A stretch of DNA of 64,000 nucleotides. Origin: Hydrangea macrophylla. Lineage: Eukaryota > Streptophyta > Magnoliopsida > Cornales > Hydrangeaceae. The position numbers were made by a program, and so were the translations under genes. The DNA is taken from assembly GCA_033977485.1 (NCBI GenBank), contig CM066993.1, forward strand, positions 27,084,001 through 27,148,000. The letters run 5' to 3'. A model generated the notes under the pieces. The model had not been told where the DNA came from, ran no database searches, and worked only from the letters and a program-made list of their open reading frames with translations. This document shows, in pieces, positions 54,362-64,000 of this stretch. How positions within the stretch are numbered: the first letter of the stretch is position 1; each line of letters opens with the position of its first letter.

Positions 54362-54970
54362 TGCGAAGGCCCTAAAAAAGAGAAATACAAGAAAAGACTA
54401 AATAAAATAGCAAACTGAAAAGAAAGGAAGAAACTGCCACTGCAACAGTTTGATCGATCAAACTTTTCTTGATCGATTGAACTATGGCTGGGCTGAAGTG
54501 CTCGAGCCCATCTTGATCGATCTAGAACAGAAAAATCTCGGCAACAGAAAAAGAAACAGAAAAGAAAAGAACAAAAGATAAAGAGGGCTATAACAAAAAT
54601 AGAATGGTCTCAGAACCAATGGGGGGCATCCCCACAAGATTGGAATGGAAAGAACTTAGGGGGAGGGGTATTAAAATTAACCTATACCTCGGTGAGTGCA
54701 GAGGAGAGAAAGGATGTGATGATGATGGTGGTGGTGGGAGTAGACTGGATTCCTTAAATTGTGTGTGTGGATAGAGGGAATAGCCGTGAATTTGCTCTCT
54801 CTGTGTGGAATCGCTCGAAAGTGATAGTGAGAGTGAGAGAGAAACTGAAGATGAGTGCTGGAGATGCCTCGTTTAAATACAAGTCTCAATCGATCGAGAA
54901 CTTTCGATCGATCGAAACTTCGATCGATTGAAACCTGTTAAAGCGCTTGAGGATTGTACCCTCTCGATTG
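54362..54970 (-). promoter_or_regulatory. candidate internal promoter and spliced leader of Athila C
   Basis: On the minus strand a TCGATCGA cluster (54886-54970) is followed by TATTTAAAC (near 54873-54882), a CT-rich leader, a donor-like GAGGTATAGG (near 54690), and an acceptor TTTCTCTTTTTTAGGGCC (near 54372-54380) 10 bases before the ORF start codon. Another cluster lies at 54440-54525. The layout parallels 10269-12225 of element A. Confidence 0.45.
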
Positions 54971-55050
54971 ATCCAGACTTAGAATTATAAAATCTCTTTA
55001 GATAAAAGATTTATGCATCCCCAACTAACAAAGATTGTTCTGGACATACA

Positions 55051-55567
55051 GGAAAGGATAAAAACAGGTCATTCACAGGACATGTAAGCCAGAAATCATT
55101 TATAAATATAACAGTAATAGAAAATTGCAAATTTATAAATATAACTTTGTAATAGCATCCTTTTTCAAAATCACATCCCCCATTTGGTACTTTAAACCTT
55201 ATTACATAGAAAAAACTAAAATTTAAAACAAAACTAACAATTCATTGTCCAGCCTTATACTTCAATTGATAAAAGATTGACCAAATGACAAAACGTGATT
55301 AAAGTGGGTCACTAATCTTCGAACATGAAAATTCCTTCTTCTACAATTGTTTCATACTCCGCCAATTCTTCAAAAGTGGAGTCCAAACTCGATAATTCAC
55401 GATTTCAGAAAGATCTGAAATCATCTAAAATATCATCGAAAGCATCAAAATCTCTAAAGAGTTGAAAGTGCAAGCAAGAGACGATTCGGGTGAACTTGAC
55501 AACGTCAAAGATAGCGGAGTGTAACTCCTCAGCTGTTTGCTCTCTTGCAGCAGAGTACTAAGAGACC
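55051..55567. other. spacer between acidic ORF and internal promoter (Athila C)
   Basis: AT-rich; a frame at 55425-55757 is an unsupported reading of a T-rich strand. Nothing recognised. Confidence 0.4.
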
Positions 55568-56366
55568 CTATGTAAGGTCTAGATCCATGAAACAGTTGGT
55601 GTAAAAGGAATACTGGAAAACCATTGTGAAACATAGTGATAATCCTGGACAAAGACAACAAAAGAAAACAAAATGGAAAGAAATTAAATAAAACAACCGC
55701 AAGAACGAAAAGAAAGGAACAAACAAAGAAAGACGAAAAGAAAATGGAATGTGACATCGAGTTAACTTCACTATTGGCGTGATAGAACCATGTGCACTAA
55801 CAGGTAGGGGGCATTGAAGCCGGAACAACAAATAGCTTATGCGTACATAAATATACGGAAATGACTCACTGACAATGAAGTTATCCACATATGTGAAGAG
55901 AGCATTATGGAATTCGGGCACCACATCTTGTAAATCTTCTTCAAGGTTCCCACATTGAGTCATTCTCCTACTGTTCTAAGAGGGCATCATCAAGTTCTCT
56001 AACAAAATACCCTTTTGGTTCTCCTTCCTCTTTAGGGAAGTCCATATGCTCAAAATGATTAATGTTGAGGAGGGCAGGATTGTAAGGGATATACCCTTGG
56101 GTTAGGTCAACTACATCATCTGCCCTGGGCCCTTGATAAGGAGAAAGGCAAAATGCAATCTCCTCGGCAGTCCAGGGAGGGTTTTGGTATTCTAAATCAG
56201 CCCATGACCCGATTGAATGGACGTCGTCGTCTCTCGTTCTTATAACTTGTAGGGGAGAGATAGAATAGAATAATAGATTAAACGCAAAGTCACACTCCAA
56301 CAGAAAAGATAAAGCAGAATTAGATGAAAAGAAACAAAAATGCATCCAATGTAAAGAATACAACAA
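55568..56366 (-). pseudogene. acidic accessory ORF of Athila C, broken or spliced
   Basis: Two open pieces in different frames. The first (56366-55968) holds YQNPPWTAEEIAFCLSPYQG followed by DDVVDLTQGY, similar to the accessory ORF of A. The second (from 55963) reads CGNLEEDLQDVVPEFHNALF. A donor-like CAGTGAGT near 55863 and an acceptor-like TTTGTCCAG near 55640 could mark an intron. It lies between integrase and the envelope-position ORF, the reverse of the order in A. Confidence 0.5.
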
Positions 56367-56421
56367 CAGTTTGCGAACGTGCTAGGGCTTTTTAAGTAGA
56401 AGAGTAGTTAGGCTTATCCAG

Positions 56422-57354
56422 CTAGATGTGCTCAACTTCTGTTTGGAAATTCTCATAGAAAGGCTTTAATCGTTGGCCATTGACCTTGAAAATTTCATCA
56501 TTCTTTGGATTTATGAGCTCGACAGCCCCATGTGGAAAGACAGATTTAACAATGAAAAGGCCTGTCCACCGAGAGCGGAGCTTCCCAGGAAAGAGGTGAA
56601 GGCGAAAGTCGTACAACAAGACTTTCTGCCCTGGCTCGAATGATTGGCGAAAGATCGTTCTATTGTGGCAAGCCTTTATCCTTTCCTTATGCAACTTCGC
56701 AGAGTTATACGCATCTCTATGAATTTCCTTGAGCTCTACGAGTTGAAGTTTCCTTAACTAGCCCCCCTCTTTAATATCGAAATTTAATGAGTGAGTTGCC
56801 CAATATGCTCTATGCTCAATCTCGATAGGGAGGTGACATGTTTTTTCGTATACTAGCCTATATGGGGACATGCCCAAGTTTATTTTGTATGTAGTGCGGT
56901 ACGCCCATAGAGCAACAGTCAACTTGTATGCCCAAGTCTTTTCTATTTGAACTAACCATTTTTTCGTGTATATGTTTGATTTCTCGGTTAGCCAATTCTG
57001 CCTACCCGTTAGTTTACGGATGGTAAGCTAAGGCAATTTTATGATTTGCCCCATATTTCTTGAGGAGTGACTCTAAGGGTTTGTTGTAGAAATGCTTGCC
57101 TTGGTCACTTATGAGTGCCCTCGGGGCTCCTAAACACGAAAGAATGTTTTCTTTTAAGAAGGAAACAACTGTTCGATGATCATTTCACCTTGTTGGGATT
57201 GCCTCTACCCATTTCGAGATATACTCCACAGCAAGGAGTATGTACTCGTAGTTGTTTGACTTCAGTAATGGGCCTATGAAGTCAATGCCCCAATAATAAA
57301 AAATTTTGATTGTGATTATTGGAGTTAAAGGCATAGAATTTTGTTTTGAGATTG
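56422..57354 (-). pseudogene. Athila C integrase core and C-terminus
   Basis: Reads WGIDFIGPL with the first Asp, YILLAVEYISKWVEAIP, ISDQGKHFYNK with the second, and further YRLVYEKTCHLPIEIEHRAY. The end is open (56694-56422): FEPGQKVLLYDFRLHLFPGKL, SRWTGLFIVKSVFPHGAVEL, KVNGQRLKPF. That matches the Athila integrase C-terminal domain. The Glu region near 57000 is damaged and several stops occur. Confidence 0.88.
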
Positions 57355-57362
57355 TACCTAAC

Positions 57363-57829
57363 TAGGGGTGGGCATTCGGTCGGTTTGGGTTCGAACTGAA
57401 AAGTTCAGTTCGGGTTATTCGGGTTTGGGTTGGGAATTATAGTACCGAAATCCGAACTGAAATAAAGTTCAAAAATACAGTTCGATTCCAAAATGGAAGT
57501 TCGGGTTCGGTTCGAAAGTTCGGGTTGTGACTCAACCGAACTTCTCTCTCTAGAGTCTCTACAATTTTTATCTATTACAATGATACAAAGATCAAAGACT
57601 AAAAGACATGGAAAAGAAGCAATTATTAGAAATTTTGATAACTGTAGAATATTCATATAGTAAAAAGCATTAAATTAAGAAAATTAATCAAAACAAATCC
57701 TTTTGATTCTAATGCTGCCATAAATTTCAGTACTCTTCAAGAAGGGGCAACGCCCAAATCAAATATGCACATGATGACATGAACATATATGTATGTATCC
57801 TATATAACCATAACTCTACCGACTGAGGG

Positions 57830-57871
<42 letters not shown>

Positions 57872-58412
57872 AGAGAGAGTTTGAGAGAGAGAAAGAACCT
57901 CGTCGGACTGAGCCTCGCCGGATTGAACCTCGCCTGGACTTTGGGGACTGAGCGAATGAGAGATCTGGGGAGTGGAGGCTGAGAGAATGAAAGATTTGGA
58001 TTACCAGTGGAGGTGGTGCCGTGGTGGTGGTGCGACACTGTGGTGGTGGTGGTGGTAGTCCGATGATGAGGTGATTGGTTGGTCCGATGATGAGGTTGTG
58101 TGTGAGAGAGAGAAACTGAGAGTGAGAGTGAATTTGAGAGTGAGATGATTTCATCTGTTAGGTGAGCTGAGAGTGAGAAATGATTTTGAACCCTAACATT
58201 TCTCAAAACAAGTTTATATATGTATTCTTATGAACTTTGGATATTCGGTTTCGAACTGAAATATTTTCGCCTTCCGAAAACCGAACTGAACTATTTAATA
58301 TAGTTCAGTTTCGAACTGAAATAATTTTGAGTCGGTTAATATATAACCAAAGTATTTAAAATTTCGGGTTAGGATTAGTTTTTCGGGTTAAACCGAAGTA
58401 TGCCCACCCCTA
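57363..58412. mobile_element. hAT-type non-autonomous DNA transposon in integrase
   Basis: Terminal inverted repeats TAGGGGTGGGCATTCGG and, at the other end, its complement ...CCGAAGTATGCCCACCCCTA. The 8-bp flanks are TACCTAAC (57355-57362) and TACCTAGC (58413-58420), a target duplication with one change. Length 1,050 bp. Subterminal DNA is full of GTTCGAACTGAA and CGGTTCGG words. The middle holds a (GA)n run at about 57835-57868 and (GGT)n-like sequence. No transposase is encoded, so it moved with enzyme from elsewhere. Confidence 0.92.
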
Positions 58413-58420
58413 TACCTAGC

Positions 58421-60216
58421 TTTTGACAACGTTGGCATGATTTACAAAATTCGTGGGCATCCTTGAATATGGTGGGCCAATAAAATCCACTATGTAGGAT
58501 TTTTTATGCGGTCTTCTATAAAGCAAAGTGGTCACTGTAGGCTTCAGAATGACATGCGGCCAGAATCATGGTTATATCCTCATTTGGAATGCAATGACTA
58601 ATGACCTGATTGGCACAATACTTGAATAAGTACGAGTCATCGAAGAAGAAGTGACGTGAGAAGGAGAGGAATCGTTTCTTATCTTGATTTGACCAATGAC
58701 TCGGGGTCTCTCCCGTAGCTAGGTAATTTACTATATCCGCATACCAGGACAAACCCAAGATATTCATTAGTTGCTCATCTGGGAATTCATCCTTTATCGG
58801 TATTGGTTTAGTATTGTCAACAAACGTTAATTGAGATAAATGGTCAGCAACCACATTCTATACTCCATTTTTTATCCTTGATTGTGATATTGAATTCTTG
58901 GAGAAGGAGTATCCAACGGATAAGCCTTTGTTTCGTGTCTTTCTTAGATAGCAGGTATTTGAGGGCCGAGTGGTCTGTAAAACAGACGATTAGGGACCCA
59001 ATCAGATACGACCTGAATTTATGCAGAGCGAAGACTATAGCCAGTAGCTCTTTTTCTGTAGTTGTATAATTCATTTGGGCTTCGTTAAGTGTTCGAATGG
59101 CGTAGTAGATTACATAAGGCTTATTATCCTTCCTCTGTCCTAGAACTGCACTAATGGGGTAGTCGCTAGCATCGCACATTAGTTCGAATGGAAAACCCCA
59201 GTTGGGTGACTATATTATCGGTGTGGGGGTGAGGTGTTCTTTTAGTGTGTCAAAAGATGTTTGACAGTTTTCTGACCATTCGAATGGCATGTCTTTAGCT
59301 AACAGTTGACATAGTGGTCGGGAGATCGCACTAAAATTTTGAATAAAGCGACGATAGAATTCCGCATGCCCCAGAAAAGATCGGACGTCTTTAACTGTAC
59401 GAGGGACAAGTAGGATCGAGATTATGTCAATTTTCACTTTATCTACTTTGATACCTTTATTAGAAATAATGTGGCCGAGGACGATTCCCTTGGTCACCAT
59501 GAAGTGACACTTTTCCCAGTTTAGTACTAGGTGTTTGTCCTCGCATCTTGCTAACACACGTTCAAGATTGTCTAAGCAATTTTTGAAACTATGACCGAAC
59601 ACCAAAAAATCGTCCATAAATACTTCAAGTATTTGTTCGACCATATCACTGAAAATACTTAACATGCACCACTGAAAGGTAGCAGGTGCATTGCATAAAC
59701 CGAAGGGCATACGACGGTAAGCAAAAGTACCGAACGGACACGTGAAAGTTATTTTCTCCTGATCTTTAGGAGTTATTTCGATTTGGTTATACCCACTGTA
59801 TCCGTCCAATAAGTAATAGTATTTATGACCCACCACTCGTTCTAGCATTTGATCCATGAATGGTAAAAGAAAGTGGTCTTTTCGGGTCACGGTATTCAGT
59901 TTTTGGTTATCAATACACATCCGCCATCCAGTGGGGATGCGTGTTGGTAATAATTCGCCATCTTTATTAGGAATAACCGTTATGCCTGCTTTTTTGGGTA
60001 CCACTTGGGTTGGGCTAACCCAAGGGCTGTCAGAAATAGGATTATGATCGCAACATCAAGTAGTTTTAAAACTTCCTTTTTGACTACTTCTTGCATGTTG
60101 GGATTCAAACGCCTTTGCATTTGTCGTGAAGGTTTAGCATCTTCCTTCAAATATATTTTATGGGTGTAAACAGACGGGCTTATGCCTTTGAGATCGGCAG
60201 TAGTCCATCCCAAACC
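58421..60216 (-). pseudogene. Athila C reverse transcriptase, RNase H and integrase zinc finger
   Basis: From the right edge: GWTTADLKGISPSVYTHKI, then after a frameshift near 60050 a long RT with GWRMCIDNQKLN, LLDGYSGYNQ (first catalytic Asp kept), TCPFGTFAYRRMPFGLCNAPA and FMDD. A stop at 59210 precedes RNase H ([37 protein letters not shown]). After a frameshift near 58854 come the linker and the zinc finger [11 protein letters not shown], which meets the hAT element. Better preserved than A at the catalytic residues, but still broken. Confidence 0.92.
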
Positions 60217-60218
60217 TC

Positions 60219-62692
60219 TGGGGGCCTAAATACAATTTTTTGGGCATCTGAGGAGTAGTGCTGTGGCGGCACTAGGCCACTACTGCAGTGGCACATGGCC
60301 AGTGCCGCGGCAGCACTCAACCCTCGCAGATTCTATTTTTGTAATTTATTTAGGGGTCCAATTTGATTAATTGGAAACCAAAACGATGTAGTTTTATGTT
60401 CACAGATGTTTGGGACCAATGGGAGCACTTTCTAAATCCCAAAACCTCCCCAAATTAGCCTATATATACCCCCATTGCTCTTCATTTGGGGGGGGGGGGG
60501 GAGGGGGAGGGGCAAGTGCAAAACTTGAGAAAGTTTTAGAGAGAAAGAGAGATAGAGATAAGTTTAGAAGAGAGAAAGGGAGCTTCTCCCACTGATTTTC
60601 TATAGAAAGTGAGTTCTAAACTCAAGTTCTCCCATCATCCTTCTATATACTTCATCATCAATACACCCAACCACCATTTCTCTAAGCATTCATGAGTTAG
60701 GGAGCAACTTCCATGTCCAAATATCAATATCTATGAGTGAAACACCAAGCTACAAGTCCAAAATCACATTGATTATCATCTATTGATTGTTATTTACTTG
60801 CTTGTTCATATTATGTTCATCTCTTCATAATCTCATTTCTTCTTTTTAATTTTTTTTCTTTATTTACTTACTTGCTCTTCATCATATAAATGATGACATG
60901 AAGTTTGAGGTGAGTGAATCCTTATGGATAGTAGCTCTTGACCTCAAAAACATGTTTAATTGATGATGATTATAACTTCAATACCTCCAAGGTATCCTTG
61001 AAGTTATGTTCAAAATAAAAATGAATCTCTCCAATAATATTGAGGGTTCTTGATGATGAGTTTGATGTTGATATTCCAAGAGGTCATAATCTCTATTATA
61101 TGTTGAAAATATATTTTCAAAACTTCTATTTCAAAACCCCTCTGAAACCCTTTCATTTTGATCTCAAGAAAGAAATCTCAAGTTTTTCCCAAAATCTTTA
61201 AAACAGTGAGTCAAAACAGTGAATGATCTGAGCTCAAAGATTTCTCTAGAACTCAATACTCAATGTATGGATGCAAGACCACTTGAAAAGTCTTCCTAAC
61301 TCATTAGGGAACACCCATGATTTTTGGTTTGACTTGAAAACACTTGGAAGTGGTCCACTTGGACCCAAACATTCTCTCCAGAAATTCTGTTTTCGCTGTC
61401 ACAGCAGCTTAGTTGACTTTCAACTTGTTTTACAGAGAATGTTTCCAAAATTAGTGGTCCCAAATTATTTTTCCCTTACACTTCATTGTCTTAGGGAACG
61501 TTCTGTATAAAATGGTCCCCTAGATCATTTGTTTTCATTTTCTAAGAGTTTTTGGCATTTCAGTCAACAGTACAGACTCTGTTTCTGAGTTACCTCTATT
61601 GTTTACATGATTTATCTCAATATGTAATAGTTATTAAAGTTTGACTTTTTGGGTTGTCTTCTAGACACAGTAAGGAAGATATCCATAAAACATCATGCAT
61701 TGAAAACATTCCTAACCCCTCTTTTCAATTTCCAAAAGATCATGTCACTGTTCTGTCCACTATTCATAGCAAGCACACTTTTACTTCCATCCTTTGATTT
61801 GATGCTTACATGCATTCCAAATTAGCTCATGTCTTAGGAAGTTGTTCATACTACATTTTTAGACATCCCATGATGATTTCCTTCATTCATTCATACACAT
61901 TCTGGACTTCTAAGTTATTCTAGGAATTCATGAACACAAAACACGCTATAACCTAGGCACATTCTAGATACATACATTGCATCCATGCAAAGATTTGGGG
62001 CTTTAGTGACTCCTAATCTAAGAGGATTATAAGGAATGAACTTGATCATACGTTCATGTTTCCCCTCGATCTAATCGTCCTTTCTCATCCATCCCAGGGA
62101 TTGAGAGGTCTTCTTTTCTCAAAGATTAGCATGGATCATTCTAGCTTTAGCTTGCTAAGCATACTTTGATCCTTTTGGATTTATTTGTTTCAAGAACAAT
62201 TCATGTCCCATTTACATTAGGGAAACTTAATTACTTGATATGTGATTAGACGATTTTTCCTAGGTTTATTTGTGTGATCTTTCACTTTTGTATCGTGTGG
62301 TATTTGGCTTAGATCTTATGAATAATATCTTATCTTTTGATCTTCCATTTCAAGATTCTTATGTGATGTAATATACCTATCATAGTATTAATTGTCGAAT
62401 CAAACATAGTAAAAGATGATTACTTGGATGCTAATTGAGGCCCGTCGAGAGAAGGGGTGAGTTGAGGGTGTTTTAGTTGTGACAAAGGCTCCTTCCTTTC
62501 TCGTACCAAAACTCTAAACCAAGTTCTTTGGTTATGAAGGGTCGGTGCCTTTTATCCATTTGGGTGAGTCAAATTAGGTTTCTTGGTTCCTTAAAGACCA
62601 AGTGGCGACTCTGTATATGTTTTCAATAGACATTTTCTTTTCCTTTCAAAACGATTTCAAACAAACAAGAAGTGGAATTCCGCGTGTCCACA
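60219..62692 (+). repeat. LTR of a second Tat/Ogre-like element (Tat-2)
   Basis: Runs from TGGGGGCCTAAATAC, which cuts Athila C pol, to GTGTCCACA before the primer site, about 2,474 bp. The GCCGC-rich U3 (60255-60330) and TATA box (CTATATATACC near 60462) follow the Tat-1 plan, but U3 is shorter. A G-run lies at 60488-60512. No ORF of note. Confidence 0.82.
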
Positions 62693-62695
62693 ATC

Positions 62696-62713
62696 TGGCG
62701 ACTCTGCTGGGGA
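62696..62713 (+). other. primer binding site, tRNA-Arg type (Tat-2)
   Basis: TGGCGACTCTGCTGGGGA, identical to the site usual in Ogre/Tat elements, 3 bases after the LTR end. Confidence 0.95.
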
Positions 62714-63339
62714 TATTTATTTTCAAAACAAAATAATACAGAGGTTTGCCTCATAAGAAGCATCCTTAAAATCATCTTTTTACTGTGTCTGGTTCACCGC
62801 ATTGCACTCCTGCATCTTCCCTCCGACTGTGTCTGAAACGCGGCGCTGACATTGTTCAAGTCTTGCTGTGCCAGGGCACAAGTCACTGTTGATACTGTAC
62901 CTTCCAAGGTATATCAAAAAGAGTAAAAACCTCCGTACTGTCTCTCTGACAATATATTGGAACTCTCGTCAATGGACCCTCTTTGACTAAACCCAGCCTT
63001 TGCATATAGATTTCTATAGAACTTTTCATAGGACTGTTAATTTATCTTTTCAAATAGGACAATGTGATATAAACTGCTGTATGCCCTGGTGGGATTACCT
63101 GCGCGGTGTAGACGCTTATGTGGCATAGAACAGAACCTCTTTCTTATGATTCCCAAGGCAATCACTCACATGTGATTACATTGAGTTGACATGCCTAGGC
63201 ACCATGACAAGGATGTCTGTTCCTTGTTTACAAAGATATACACTGCAAACCTTGTTTGTTGGTCCTAAGACAAAGGAGTATGAAAACTTGCTAGATAGTA
63301 TGATCACCATCATCACTCGCTCCCATCATATTTACCAGT
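62714..63339 (+). other. Tat-2 leader
   Basis: Non-coding. GCCCTGGTGGGATTACC near 63083 and neighbouring words are shared with the Tat-1 leader. Only short frames. Confidence 0.6.
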
Positions 63340-64000
63340 TTTGCCCAGAAACTTTGTCTAAATATCCCAGATATACATACTAGTTTTTCCCAGAAACTCA
63401 GAAACTCTGTCCAAATCACCTAGATTTCCCCGAAATCCCTATTTCTCCCTGAAACTCTGTCTAAATCTCCCAGATTTCCCAAATATACCTATTTTTCCAT
63501 AAACTTACCCAAATGTACCTGTTTCTCCCAAAACACTGCCCGAACTATCCAGATAGATATCCTTGCTTCTCTTAGCAACTCTGTCCAAATCACCCAGAAG
63601 CCCATGTTTCACCCAAAAACTCTAAAATCCATGTTTCTCCCAGAAACTCTCGTATATACCTGTTTGTTCCAAAAACTCTGCCCAATTTATCCAGATTTTG
63701 CAAAAATTCTAGTTTCACCCAGAGATCCCTGTTTCTCCCCAGATTACCCAAAAACCTCAGTTTCTCTTAGAAACTCCGATATACTTGTTTCTCCCAGAAA
63801 CTCTGTCCGACTTACCTAAATATACCTGTTTTCCCAGAAGCTATGTCCAAATCTCCCAGATTTCCCTAAATCCCAGCAACTCCATCCAAACTTCCCAGAA
63901 ATGTCTAGATGTACCAATTTCTCCAAAAAAAATCCCAAACATAACCAGTTTCTCCCAGAAATTCTGTCCAGTTTCTCAGAAATACCTGGATATAGCCAGT
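63340..64000 (+). repeat. degenerate tandem repeats in the Tat-2 leader
   Basis: Units like TTTCTCCCAGAAACTCTG followed by TCCAAATC-CCCAGATTTCCC recur more than ten times with heavy variation, and reach the window edge. They code for nothing convincing. Tandem arrays in untranslated parts are known for Ogre/Tat elements and can seed satellite DNA. Confidence 0.8.

Larger units (their letters stand above)
49268..60216 (-). mobile_element. Athila-like element C, 3' part
   Basis: On the minus strand: end of protease linker, RT, RNase H, integrase (split by a hAT element), acidic ORF, internal promoter, envelope-position ORF, 3' UTR, polypurine tract and 3' LTR. Gag, protease and 5' LTR are missing; the element is cut by the Tat-2 LTR at about 60217. 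It is more distant from A and B than they are from each other. Confidence 0.9.

Noticed and set aside
57727..58206. 159-codon minus-strand frame inside the hAT element
   Set aside because: Made of microsatellite-derived runs of Ser/Leu and His/Thr; no transposase motif.

Overview
This window is nuclear DNA of a flowering plant, from a gene-poor, repeat-rich region. I find no host gene, no rRNA or tRNA gene and no CRISPR array. Nearly every base belongs to a few LTR retrotransposons, mostly inserted into one another: one Ty1/copia family, three Ty3/gypsy lineages (Athila-like, Tekay/Del-like chromovirus, Tat/Ogre-like), plus one hAT-type DNA transposon. The primer binding sites support these lineage calls: tRNA-Met type for copia and Tekay, tRNA-Asp type for Athila, tRNA-Arg type for Tat. 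I cannot name the species.

Layout. 1-5302: 3' part of a decayed copia element (+) with its 3' LTR, inserted into the 3' LTR of Athila element A. 5303-21224: Athila A (-), with decayed gag-pol, an envelope-position ORF, an intact accessory ORF, and a solo LTR of a sister family inserted into its gag (17735-19062, target duplication GCGGT). Athila A itself interrupts the gag of Tekay-1 (-), whose gag remnant, upstream accessory ORF and 3 kb 5' LTR occupy 21225-26913. 27183-35579: Athila B (-), complete, with two LTRs, a perfect AATAC target duplication and an unbroken 890-codon gag-protease ORF but no polymerase. 35580-42756: LTR fragments and a broken copia 5' leader and gag (+), split by a Tekay-like LTR (-). 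42757-49267: a Tat/Ogre-like element (+) with a shortened but open gag. 49268-60216: Athila C (-), carrying a hAT-type element in its integrase. 60219-64000: LTR and leader of a second Tat element (+).

How the parts relate. Athila B can encode only Gag and protease, so it would need reverse transcriptase and integrase from a relative. A and C keep the order gag-PR-RT-RH-IN and then carry two extra ORFs. One resembles the 'putative plant transposon protein' group and lies behind what looks like an internal promoter; the other is a short acidic protein.

The most interesting signals are non-coding and recur in several elements: (i) a 16-codon leader ORF ending exactly 9 nt before a 10-bp stem in the Athila A/B LTRs, the geometry known from ribosome shunting; (ii) a cluster of three small hairpins upstream of the polypurine tract in A, B and C; (iii) a repeated 'GGAC hairpin plus TTTGGGGG' block; (iv) arrays of TCG-NN-CGA palindromes upstream of TATA boxes in copia, Tekay and Athila LTRs alike; (v) GNRA-capped tandem stem-loops in the Tat element. 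All structures were found by eye and no folding or database search was run.
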